NCBI GenBank assembly: GCA_910592005.1
Contig: CAJVPP010001895.1
Location: 1 to 17,321, forward strand
Length of the DNA stretch: 17,321 nt
Reading direction: 5' to 3'
DNA from: Funneliformis mosseae
Lineage: Eukaryota; Glomeromycota; Glomeromycetes; Glomerales; Glomeraceae
Shown here one piece after another: positions 1-8,145 of this stretch. A program made the position numbers and the translations under genes. Under the pieces are notes generated by a model. It had not been told where the DNA came from. It saw only the letters and a list, made by a program, of their open reading frames with translations, and did not search any database. Within the stretch, counting starts at the first letter, position 1. Each line of letters opens with the position of its first letter.

Positions 1-218
1 AATCTTAATTACTGATTGGTTTATTTTTGAGTAATAAATTAAATAAATATGATAAACTGCCCTAAAGAAACATGTAAAATACAATTGTTTATTTTAATAG
101 TTTAGTACTTATATGCTATAATTTTTATGAAAAATAATACATATGCTGTAAAAAATTGTATTTAATATCAAGACAGAGAAGGATAAATATTGAAACCAAT
201 TGAAAGCTAACTATATAT
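1..218. other. Left flank / 3' flank of transposase relic
   Basis: This A/T-rich stretch lies downstream of the minus-strand transposase relic and holds no gene I can support. At 10-19 it carries TACTGATTGG, the reverse complement of the CCAATCAGTA motif found at 3524-3533 and repeated in related form in the 55-bp tandem repeats on the other side of the gene. The matching inverted placement suggests that the left subterminal part of the transposon lies here, with its true end outside the window. Confidence 0.4.
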
Positions 219-3200
219 CTATAAGCTAAATTGTCTATTAATGGATATAACTGCTATATACGTTTCTGGCTTTCTTTTACCTATTATAAATTTGCTTGGT
301 ATAAATTGACTATAAATATTATGAGTAGGAATAATACTATCTTTATCAATTTCATAACATTCATTTTTCCAAAGTTCGATATTACAACTATCATTATCAT
401 CATTGACTTTACAATAAAATCTCATTTGTTAGTTAGGCGCTGGCCGATACCATTTTATGAAAGCCAAATGATGTATCCTTACATTAATTAGAAGTTCAAT
501 TGCATGTGTGAAAAAGAATTGAACTTGACCAGTGAATATATCTGTTGATTCATTGTCTTGTATAAATTTAGCTATAACATACGAATTTTTCAAATACCTT
601 AGTGCTATCATTGCTTTAAAGATTTTAGCTCTAATCTAAATGCGTCCATATTGATTTACATGTAGTAATACAATAATAGAGTCTTCTGATACTAATTTAT
701 TAGAAGCCGCTTCAGCAATCATCACAAACTTCCAATCATATGCATTATTATAATATTAGACCAATATTTTATAAATATCATCTGGTAGAGACATATTATT
801 TTTTCTCAGTGTAATCATTTCTCCAGGGAATTATTCATTACTAGTGATTGTATCATCAAGATTATGATAGAAGATTTGCATAAATCGGTATAATTTAGCA
901 AAATCAAATCCATCAAATGATGCTAAACTCCTAATTGTTGGCTGAGATTTTACTAATTTGAGTATCTCAGTTAGCTTAGGATTTTTCGATTGATTGGAAA
1001 TTAAGTCATCCAATCTTGAATTTTATGTAATGATACACAAAAGTTCTAGTTCAATACATCATTGACTATTTGAAAAAGAATCTAAAGAGAACAAAATATT
1101 AGTAATTGAATATGAATTAAAGTATCAATAACAATCATTATAATTATTTATCTAATAATCCATTTATTCTTTCAAATTAATAATACCAGAAAGAATATAA
1201 TGGTCCATAATTATAGCAATATTCAGCAATATATAAAGACAAATGAATATTTAGAGTTATCATCTCCTACCCATAATGTTCTTCAATTAAAAGAGCTACT
1301 TAAAGTAATTGATCATAAACTTTACTCAATAAATCATTATTAATAATTTGACAAGTAAATAAAAAGCAAGCTCTTACAAAATTAGCTAGAATCTCTTGAT
1401 CAGAAGTACATAGAAGGTTCCACATTAATGGGGTCACATAAATAAGAATAAAAGACTTCTATTGATCTGTGGTATAACCAGAAAACCCTTTACCAGTAGT
1501 GATCTTATAAAGAATTTTTCCTAAATCAGCTGGAACTTTGATAGATTTTGCTCTTTTTTCTATCAGTTCAAAGTCTGATTTAGTGAGTTTACCACTATTG
1601 ATCCATAATCTTTTAACAATCCGCTGTACAATTCTAAGAAAAAGACAATGTATTAGATTGATGATAAGATGTCTTATCAGGTTAAAATAGGGTAACCTTA
1701 ACATTTCTGACCACCTAACAAGTGTTGTAGAAACATATTGTTTCTTTTCATCATTAGACTTGCACCGTCGCCATCCTTCAGCATTTTGTCAATGTTCTTC
1801 AAAATCACGTTCTTGAAACTAATTGGTTATATCATTGAACTCACCAAAATTACCACTGGTATTTGCTTTTTTATAGCATCTATAGTATGTGGATAATGCT
1901 GATATGTGATCACAAATCTTTCTTGCTGCTAGTATATCATTAGAATAACATATTACTATTAATTGAATATTTCTTCTAGTAGGATGACCATATGTGGCTA
2001 ACAGTCTAATATTATTCTAGAATTCTAATAGTTCATCAATAATCAGAGAGAAATAATAGTTAATTTTATGCAGTTTAACTTCACTTAGTCCCAATAGTAA
2101 TCCTAGATATAACATGTTCTCTCATTTAAATCTGACTTCTCGAGAAATATTACATATTACTTCATAAATCATGCTGCTACTGTATGCTGATGATTCAAAT
2201 GGTTGAAACCAATCGAGATTAATAATAATTCCTAAATGAAGATCAGCTATTTTCAGTGTGAAAAATCAAGAATCGCTTGTATCAAGTCGTGAAGGAAAAT
2301 TTTTTCAAATTTTGCCATCATATATATATGACATCAAACTGATCCTAATATTCCAATTTGTCTATTTTCTCAGAAGAGATTCAAAACCTAAACACTGGTA
2401 CATTGCAATTATTTGTGATCTTAAAAATAGTAAGGGAAAGACGATTTTAGGCCTTTTAATATAGCCTTTTACTACTGGTATATATTTGACTAACTCAGCT
2501 CCACATGGCTGTCTCCTGCTATATTTCAGGTGATTTAGAAATTTTACATAGGTGCATTTAAATCCAGAGCCTGACTGATCAGTCGCATTTTTTATCAAGA
2601 TTTTTAAGATTTTATATAAAGCATTACATTTTGGACATACTGCATATATCTTTTCTTGTCTTTTGACTCCTAATAATTTTCTTGCCATATAGGAACTTAT
2701 TGAAAAACCTTTAAATCATAACTGATTAGTTTCTAATAAAACTATCCTAAAAAATCTAATAAGTATATCAATAGCAGTATCCGAAAGAAAGAATTTTGAT
2801 TGATATTTGAATATCCATAACACTATCCATAAATCATTGAAATTAATGTTCATATTAAAATATCTATGTTTCAAATCAGAATCAAAATCATTAAAATCAG
2901 GAGCAGTTAATTACTCAAATAGAATATCATTTTCACTGTCTTCACTCAAAGCATGATCATCTTCCTCTGTAGAGGACTCTTCATCATTAATCAGAATTTC
3001 ATAATTTTTTTTATCGTTTAATAGATCTGAAACAATTTCTGGATCATCATGATCAAGAATATTATATTTCGTCATGTAACATTTTCGTTTATTTGATATA
3101 TCAATTAAATTTTGATCCGTTAGAACGGTTGGAATTGGTTCATCATCACTAGGTGTATCTTCATATGAATTGTGATTTTGTTTAACTGGTTTAATTACTT

Positions 3201-3465
3201 TTTTTCTTTTTAAAACTGATACTGTTTCAGTTACAACAGAATTATTTTTAATACTTCTTGAGGTTGAAGAATAACGCTGTCTGGAAGTAATGTATCGAAA
3301 CTGTTCTATTTCTTATTGATGTCTGTTAAACATTTTAGGATCTATCTATCTATTACCATGACAATGTAATATATATTTGCATTCAACTAAATTTTTAGTT
3401 TTAGTATTGGTATGAATAGCTTTTGAACAATCCTAATTAATATGATGTTTCTTTGGTTTTGGCAT
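219..3465 (-). pseudogene. Tnp2/Plavaka-like (CACTA-type) transposase relic
   Basis: This would be a DDE transposase of the CACTA/Plavaka (Tnp2) type, which cuts and pastes its own element in the nucleus. Reading starts at ATG 3465 (MPKPKKHH) and ends at TAG 219-221; removing one 70-bp intron leaves 1,059 codons. Residues about 110-190 are acidic (EESSTEEDDHALSEDSEN). A zinc-ribbon candidate follows at Cys277, Cys280, Cys304 and Cys321 (CPKC...C...C). The transposase core is recognisable around RWSEMLRLPYF (about residue 585) and NLIHCLFLRI (about 602-611). In the family as I recall it the latter reads roughly DPMHCLFLGI, so D to N, P to L, M to I and G to R have occurred, all by G:C to A:T changes. 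About twenty in-frame stops break it, several at expected Trp codons (TAG at 2017-2019, 1819-1821 and 1459-1461) and one at an expected Arg (TGA, 1789-1791). The C-terminal part reads cleanly through HHLAFIKWYRPAPN and ELWKNECYEIDKDSIIPTHN. The gene is certainly dead. The superfamily is from memory; the exact family name is less sure. Confidence 0.8.
1082..1151 (-). other. Inferred intron of transposase relic, donor GT changed to AT
   Basis: The reading frame changes by one between the core and the C-terminal part. A 70-bp segment ending in TTCTCTTTAG on the minus strand explains this. Removing it joins FERINGLL directly to DSFSNSQ in frame, as expected after the conserved FERMNG motif. The donor position now reads ATAAAT instead of GTAAAT, a single G to A change that would abolish normal splicing. 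A simple frameshift is the alternative. Confidence 0.5.
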
Positions 3466-3521
3466 TTTTTTGATAAAAAATTCAATTTAGAAAGAAATAA
3501 ATATTTATAATATTTAGCTAT

Positions 3522-3741
3522 TTCCAATCAGTATATATATATAAATTTTATTTGAATCAAGCATATAAATATTAGTAAAATACTTTATTTAAATCAATCA
3601 GTATATGATATTAATAAAATATATTCGCATAAAAATACTTTATTTAAATCAATCAGTATATGATATCAATAAAATGCCTTCATATAAAAATACTTTATTT
3701 AAATTACTAAGTATATGATATCAATAAAATATGCTCGCATG
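3522..3741. repeat. 55-bp tandem repeat, three clear copies plus one decayed
   Basis: Three copies start at 3577, 3632 and 3687 with a strict 55-bp period. Each begins AAAATACTTTATTTAAAT and contains AGTATATGATATYAATAAAA. A poorer copy lies just before, from about 3522, containing CCAATCAGTATAT. The array sits directly upstream of the transposase start codon. Subterminal repeats that bind transposase or its partner protein are typical of CACTA-type elements, so a binding-site role is plausible but inferred. Confidence 0.8.
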
Positions 3742-3976
3742 CGACTAATGCTGATTTTATGATTTATCTTAAAGGCAAAATTTAATATATTTAATTTGAA
3801 TTTATTCTGGTTTTACTGCGCTTTTTATAAAATTATCATTTGCATGAAAAGTTTAAAGTTTATTTGAATCGCAAAATTTCATTATCTGTTAAAACAAAAT
3901 TTACGATAAAATAAAAATCCAAACGTTACCAATCAGTCAGATAGATTTATTTACCCATCCTATCTATTACTACCAT
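3742..3976. other. Spacer without genes
   Basis: This is A/T-rich sequence between the 55-bp array and the next repeat field. It contains another CCAATCAGT at about 3929-3937 but no ORF and no conserved structure I can support. Confidence 0.5.
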
Positions 3977-4240
3977 AAGAAAATTTATTTTCAATGACTA
4001 TTATTTTAACAATCGCAAACAAAATTTTCCAATTCAAAGAATTTTATTACAATGACTAATAGTACTTTTATCAAAATTTTATTGAAAGTTTGCTTTCAAT
4101 GACTACTAGTATTTTACAACTAATATGTCTGATTCATTGAAAGTTTGCTTCCAATGATTACTAATACTTTTACACCAAAATTTCTGATTTATTACTAATG
4201 TAAAGAAAGTTTATTCCAATGATTATATTATTCTGTGGTT
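3977..4240. repeat. Degenerate direct repeats upstream of the 4343 gene
   Basis: About five decayed copies of a roughly 55-65-bp unit are visible. Their shared core is GAAAGTTTGCTTTCAATGAC followed by TACTAGTATTTTAC. Copies fall near 3977, 4037, 4082, 4137 and 4203, the third and fourth being the best matched. The field ends about 100 bp before the ATG at 4343, so it may be the upstream regulatory part of that gene or of the element carrying it. Confidence 0.6.
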
Positions 4241-4272
4241 AAAAGTTTGATATTGATACTCCTTTGAAAACA

Positions 4273-4280
4273 TATAAAAA
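4273..4280 (+). promoter_or_regulatory. TATA-like box of the 4343 gene
   Basis: TATAAAAA lies 63 bp before the ATG and is followed by a pyrimidine-rich stretch (TTCTCTTTTTTT) suitable for transcription initiation. In such A/T-rich DNA a TATA match is weak evidence alone; its position before a phase-consistent gene makes it worth recording. Confidence 0.35.
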
Positions 4281-4428
4281 AACTCCATGTTCTCTTTTTT
4301 TATTAAAAGTTTCTTCCAAACAAAAGAAAAATCTTCTAAAACATGCCTAACAAAAAATCTAATAAACGTTTTTTATCTGATAAAGAATCTTCCAATGAAG
4401 ATAAACGTAAAGGATTTTATCGATTTTA

Positions 4429-4588
4429 GTAAATAAAAAAAAAGTGATTTTTTGAAGAAACCTATTCCAAAAAAATAACACGGAAGCAGCGAAAAACTGT
4501 ATGTTTAGTTATGAATCGATTATTTTTAATATTTTCTCTTTATTTATTACCATTTACTTTTAGTTTCTTCTATTTTCTTCTATTCTAG
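4429..4588 (+). other. Inferred intron 1
   Basis: Donor GTAAAT and acceptor TTCTAG. Removal joins TTTTA to TGATACTGAAAC in frame and gives ...GFYRFYDTETDSEK. A second possible intron, GTATGT at 4499 to TTTTAG at 4563, has the better donor but breaks the frame with exon 2, so I prefer the longer intron. Confidence 0.5.
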
Positions 4589-4678
4589 TGATACTGAAAC
4601 TGATTCTGAAAAGTTTCATAAAGAAGAATTATATTGATCAAAACAAAAGAAAAAGAACAATTTGATCAATATAGTTTA

Positions 4679-4739
4679 AGAAAAAGATAAAGAGATAGAG
4701 AAAGAGAAAGAAAGAGAAAAAGAGAAAGAGAAAGAAAAA
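4679..4739 (+). repeat. GAGAAA-type purine tract
   Basis: This low-complexity purine run is built from AAAGAGAAAGA units inside exon 2 of the six-exon relic. In the favoured frame it encodes an alternating Glu-Lys run, and in another frame Arg-Glu. It is likely a slippage-grown coding microsatellite. Confidence 0.75.
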
Positions 4740-4746
4740 TTAATTG

Positions 4747-4988
4747 GTATGATTGTTTATTATATAATACATGTATTGTTAATTAGATCATAATACATAT
4801 GGGTTGATTGTTAAAAAAATCAGGTTCTGGGAATTTTTTAGTGAAATTAAGATTTTTATTGCATTTTAGTTTTTGATGTTATTAAATTAAAATGTATTAA
4901 GCTCTTAATTTTAATTAAAATTTCTCAGAACCTGATTTTCCTAGAAACACTTCTATATGACTATTCTAATTATATTTTCAAATAATAG
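4747..4988 (+). other. Inferred intron 2, enlarged by a MITE
   Basis: Donor GTATGA and acceptor AAATAATAG. Removal joins ...KLI to DTLQA in frame. The intron is 242 bp, but 130 bp of that is a MITE plus one target duplication, leaving an original intron of about 112 bp. The nearer acceptor at 4786 (TTAATTAG) would give a 40-bp intron and place the MITE in the coding sequence, which I think is less likely. Confidence 0.55.
4814..4941. mobile_element. 128-bp MITE with TA target duplication
   Basis: The ends form an inverted repeat: AAAATCAGGTTCTG starts two bases in from the left end, and its exact reverse complement lies two bases in from the right end. The outermost two bases differ as AA versus GG. 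TA dinucleotides flank both sides (4812-4813 and 4942-4943), as in Tc1/mariner-type insertion. The interior is A/T-rich and codes for nothing. Its ends do not match the Tc1 element at 15632-16890, so a different autonomous partner must have moved it. Confidence 0.8.
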
Positions 4989-5452
4989 ATACTTTACAAG
5001 CCTAAGTAGATGAAATTAAAAGTTTGATAATAATTATTACAAGAGAAAAACAAAAGGAAATAGACCCAAAAGATACAATAATTAATTAGACGAATGATAA
5101 AGTAAATTTCTCCACATCAATCTCTCAATACAAGCAACCTGGCTCTTTAAAAAACATGGCCAAAAAGGCTTATTCATCAAAGTCAATTTATATCACAGAT
5201 TCTGTCTCTGAATAATATAATAATAGAGGTAGAAGCCAGGAAAGAATATTTAATAATAAGCCTCAATTAAAAAAATCACGAATATGAAAAAGATGACCTG
5301 AACTTAAAAGAAATCTTTTCAATCAGAATTAAAAAAAGACCAATCAAAACTCATTATCATCCCAATCATCTTATTCTTCTACTCCTGCTTCTTTCTCTTA
5401 TACTTATCTCTTTTATGATGAAATGGATAAGAAATTAAGGAATGCATTAAGG

Positions 5453-5531
5453 ATAATCTTTTTTTTATTTTCATTTGTTTTATACTTATCAATTTTTTTT
5501 TGCTAATAGTTAATGTATTTTTGTAATTAAG
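5453..5531 (+). other. Inferred intron 3, donor GT changed to AT
   Basis: The segment from 5453 (ATAATC) to the acceptor GTAATTAAG is 79 bp and thymine-rich. Its removal preserves phase and joins ...NALR to SKILGIIDRL. The donor would be GTAATC but for one G to A change at 5453. Together with the same change in the transposase intron this fits the general mutation pattern. Confidence 0.5.
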
Positions 5532-5810
5532 TCTAAAATATTAGGGATTATAGACAGACTATCAGAAAGTCAAAAATTAGACGTGAATAAAATGTTTAAA
5601 AGCTAACAAAAATTGGTCAACTAAAAAATCATTCTGATAGTACAAAAATAGATCAACAAAAAAATGTTTCTGGTAGTATATGACATAATCAAACATATAA
5701 TTCATGAACAATACCATCATTAACAGGAAGAATTTCTAAACTAAAAAAGAAGCGTCGAGTAGACCGACAATAACAAAAGGAAAAAATATGCTAATTCGCA
5801 ACATATAGAG

Positions 5811-5869
5811 GTTAATAAAAGATCATGTTATTTGTTTTTTAACCTTATCTAATTTTTTTTGTCATCTAG
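5811..5869 (+). other. Inferred intron 4
   Basis: Donor GTTAAT, a thymine-rich interior and acceptor CATCTAG, 59 bp in all. Removal joins ...KRKKYANSQHIE to a frame that runs ERWARTISKLIRLNDWLLGK after one stop codon (TGA, probably from CGA). Confidence 0.5.
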
Positions 5870-6068
5870 AAATGAGAAAGATGGGCTAGAACAATTAGCA
5901 AATTAATAAGACTGAATGATTGGTTATTGGGAAAATTTTATAACAATAAAATCCAACCAGTCCTCACTGATAATTGATACTATAGTCCAGAGGTATCAGA
6001 AACTGATGACAAAAGTCTCAAATAAAAGATCATCATTAGAGACATTAAGTGGTAATCTTCAATGATAA

Positions 6069-6130
6069 GTAATGAATATTATTATATCATTAGTTCCAAT
6101 CGGCATATATTAATTAATATTTTTTAATAG
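6069..6130 (+). other. Inferred intron 5
   Basis: Donor GTAATG and acceptor TTTTTAATAG, 62 bp. Removal joins ...SSMI to IAYLFIRLHRY and keeps the frame to the terminal TAA at 6484-6486. Confidence 0.5.
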
Positions 6131-6486
6131 TTGCATACCTTTTTATAAGATTACATAGATACTAAATTCAGCTAAGCTTCAAAGATATGCAGAATGATAA
6201 AATGAGTATATAATTATGTTGAATTTGCATTAAATGAAGAAAGACATCTGTGAATGCCTCTGCTTGAATAAGAATAAGGTACAACAGATCGTTAAAGTCA
6301 TACGTTAGAAGATATAGTAATGTTAACTACTCTCTGATATGTAAAGATACGAATAATATCAAAGAGAAGGATAATAGTCATAATAGAAACTATGCCAAAA
6401 ATTTTGAGAAGGATAATGAGAATAGAGAAAGAAGAAGTTTAGTATCAATGAAATATAATAGTGATTATAAGAAAGACGACGATTAA

Positions 6487-6656
6487 TCAATGCAATATTT
6501 AAATTTTAAATTATTTTTTTTTTCAGCTTTTTCAGTTTTTTTCTGCTATAAATAAATACTAAATAAGTAAATAATAAGTAAATTTATTGAATAAATTCTT
6601 TTGTAATCGAAAAATTTTATTTGATATTGTAATTAATTAGAAGATCAAAAGATATC
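6487..6656. other. Spacer without genes
   Basis: This is A/T-rich DNA after the six-exon relic, with thymine runs and TAAATAAATACTAAATAAG-type low complexity. I see no ORF or regulatory element I would defend. Confidence 0.5.
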
Positions 6657-6752
6657 AATCGGGGTATTAACAATTAAATAAATTTAGCAATAGGTATATC
6701 CTATTAGTATCAAATTAGTGACTGATGAGAGTCTGATTTGTATACCCTGATT
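6657..6752. repeat. Short inverted-repeat segment, possible MITE remnant
   Basis: AATCGGGGTAT at 6657-6667 and the reverse complement of AATCAGGGTAT at 6742-6752 form an 11-bp inverted pair with one G/A difference. A TA follows the right end, but the left flank does not show it, so the element status is uncertain. The interior is non-coding. Confidence 0.35.
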
Positions 6753-6818
6753 TAAATCTGATTGTACTCCTTTTCCACTATTTTACGATAGCAATCGAGT
6801 TTCTAAATAAAAAATATT

Positions 6819-6870
6819 AGGTACTAATTAGTTATCATCTGGGTTACTGAATGATAACTAATTAGTACCT
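6819..6870. mobile_element. 52-bp perfect hairpin element with TATT flanks
   Basis: AGGTACTAATTAGTTATCAT (6819-6838) is repeated exactly in reverse complement at 6851-6870 around a 12-base loop. TATT flanks both sides (6815-6818 and 6871-6874), which would fit a 4-bp target duplication of a tiny MITE. Perfect 20-bp arms in otherwise strongly decayed DNA suggest it is younger than its surroundings or has a structural role. It ends 20 bp before the ATG at 6891. Confidence 0.5.
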
Positions 6871-6890
6871 TATTTGTCATTATTTGACCT

Positions 6891-7626
6891 ATGCTTAGTA
6901 ATTTAAAAGTACAAATAAGATCAGTATAAACAGAATGTGATCAAATTAGAATCTTATTATCTGAATATCTTGATAATCCAAATTGAAAGTTATGCAATAA
7001 ATTAAAAATATTATGCAATGTGAAATTTAGTTAAAAATCTACTTCAAGAATTTGATCAAACAAATGAATTATTTCTCAATAGTGATATATAAAAAAATGT
7101 TTACTAAGCACAGTTAACAGCTAAAGGAGTAGATTAACTAAAAAATTGTTTTCTGATAGAGTAATTCATATGTAAGCAATTTATTATGAAGATATTCTTA
7201 AAACAAAAGTCAGCCAGCCAGGAAGAAGCAAATTGGATGTATTTAGATTAAAAATATTAACTCATCAAAAAGAAATTAAAGAAGCAAATAAAATAAGAAA
7301 ACAACCAAAAATACACAAATCTTAGAATTACAATCACAGTTTTAATTAAACTAGCAGTCAAATGCTAAAGTTTCTACTAGTCAAATAATATCCTAATATA
7401 ATATTATGATACAAAATGAATTACATAAATTAGCTACAGATGAATCAGCTATTGCTGAATACTATAAAAATGTAAGTAAAAATGAATTGTTAGTTTAAAA
7501 AAAGAAACTCTTTTAAAGTCTTTAATTTTAAGTCAAAATAACCTAACAAATGAAAAAATAATGGAAAAGTTAAATATGTTATCAAATGAATGGGATTTAA
7601 TTCAAATTAAGCAACATGTTCAATAA
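6891..7626 (+). pseudogene. Relic of a helical, coiled-coil-like protein
   Basis: The start MLSNLKVQIRSV is followed by TECDQIRILLSEYLDNPN, then a TGA where Trp would suit. In a shifted frame come NLVKNLLQEFDQTNELFLNS, a segment reading QLTAKGVD and SKLDVFRLKILTHQKEIKEA. The end reads LATDESAIAEYYKNVSKNEL and NEKIMEKLNMLSNEWDLIQI, then the stop at 7624-7626. Length is about 245 codons with several stops and at least two frameshifts. The pattern of Leu, Ile, Glu, Lys and Gln predicts long helices. No catalytic motif is visible. It probably belongs to a repeat-associated hypothetical protein family, but I cannot name it. Confidence 0.55.
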
Positions 7627-8116
7627 TAAAAGAAAAAAAAAGTAATAGTAAACACTTTTCAAAGAAATCTATAAATTTGTAAAGAATAATTCAAACTTTT
7701 GTATAGCTAAAGTAATTTATTAATATATTTTAATATATATATAAAATAAAAATGCTCATTTTTTTTAAAACTATTATATATAAATATATTAAAACAAGAA
7801 TAAAGCCAAAGATTGTAAGATACATTATAAGTATTTAGCTATAAAATTTTTTGTCAGAAGCTAATGTAATAAAGAATCTCTCAAATTAATGTCAAAATAT
7901 ACTATTTTTTATAGTGGTTATATAAGCTAATGCAAAGTTTTTGTGAATAAAAAAATATCTATATTAGATTAAGCAGGTATTATATATTTAGTTTTAAGAT
8001 TTTTTTTGTCAAAAAAATTGTGACTTAAAACATTTGCAATATACCAAAATTATAGTATTTTATAGTAATACAAAATTTTAATTAGAATCAGTAAACTAGT
8101 ATAACATGCACACTAA

Positions 8117-8145
8117 CTAATATTATTAATATTATTATTATTAAA
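8117..8145. repeat. ATT microsatellite
   Basis: A short imperfect run of ATT/TAATATTATT units. It is the only clear trinucleotide repeat in the A/T desert and has no evident function. Confidence 0.6.

Larger units (their letters stand above)
4343..6486 (+). pseudogene. Six-exon gene relic, unknown function, basic/acidic rich
   Basis: I do not recognise the product. The model is exons 4343-4428, 4589-4746, 4989-5452, 5532-5810, 5870-6068 and 6131-6486, which sum to 514 codons including the final TAA. Intron phases agree throughout, which strongly supports a once-real gene. The start reads MPNKKSNKRFLSDKESSNED. Exon 2 gives DTETDSEKFHKEE and then a Glu/Lys-rich run from a purine tract. Exon 3 holds VDEIKSLIIIITREKQKEID and a Ser-rich stretch. 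Exon 4 opens KILGIIDRLSESQKLDVNKM, and exon 5 contains NDWLLGKFYNNKIQPVLTDN followed by YYSPEVSETDD. The C-terminus is rich in Asn, Arg and Lys. Many internal TAA, TAG and TGA codons fall where Gln or Trp is plausible. Exon 4 also has two apparent compensating frameshifts. It could be an accessory or gag-like protein of a transposon, or a host repeat-family gene; the sequence does not decide. Confidence 0.65.

Noticed and set aside
231..491. Plus-strand 86-codon open frame
   Set aside because: It is antisense to the well-conserved C-terminal part of the Tnp2-like relic and has no features of its own.
2258..2464. Plus-strand 68-codon open frame
   Set aside because: It overlaps, in antisense, the transposase relic around the zinc-ribbon block; treated as a shadow.
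3522..3741. CRISPR-like array
   Set aside because: The 55-bp copies are directly adjacent without unique spacers, in a eukaryotic transposon setting; it is an ordinary tandem repeat.
4499..4563. Intron with GTATGT donor and TTTTAG acceptor
   Set aside because: Its borders are good, but its removal does not keep the frame with exon 2, while 4429-4588 does. Kept only as an alternative.
7720..7795. Inverted TTAATATATTTT-type pair
   Set aside because: Composed only of A and T in a near-pure A/T region, so such pairing is expected by chance.
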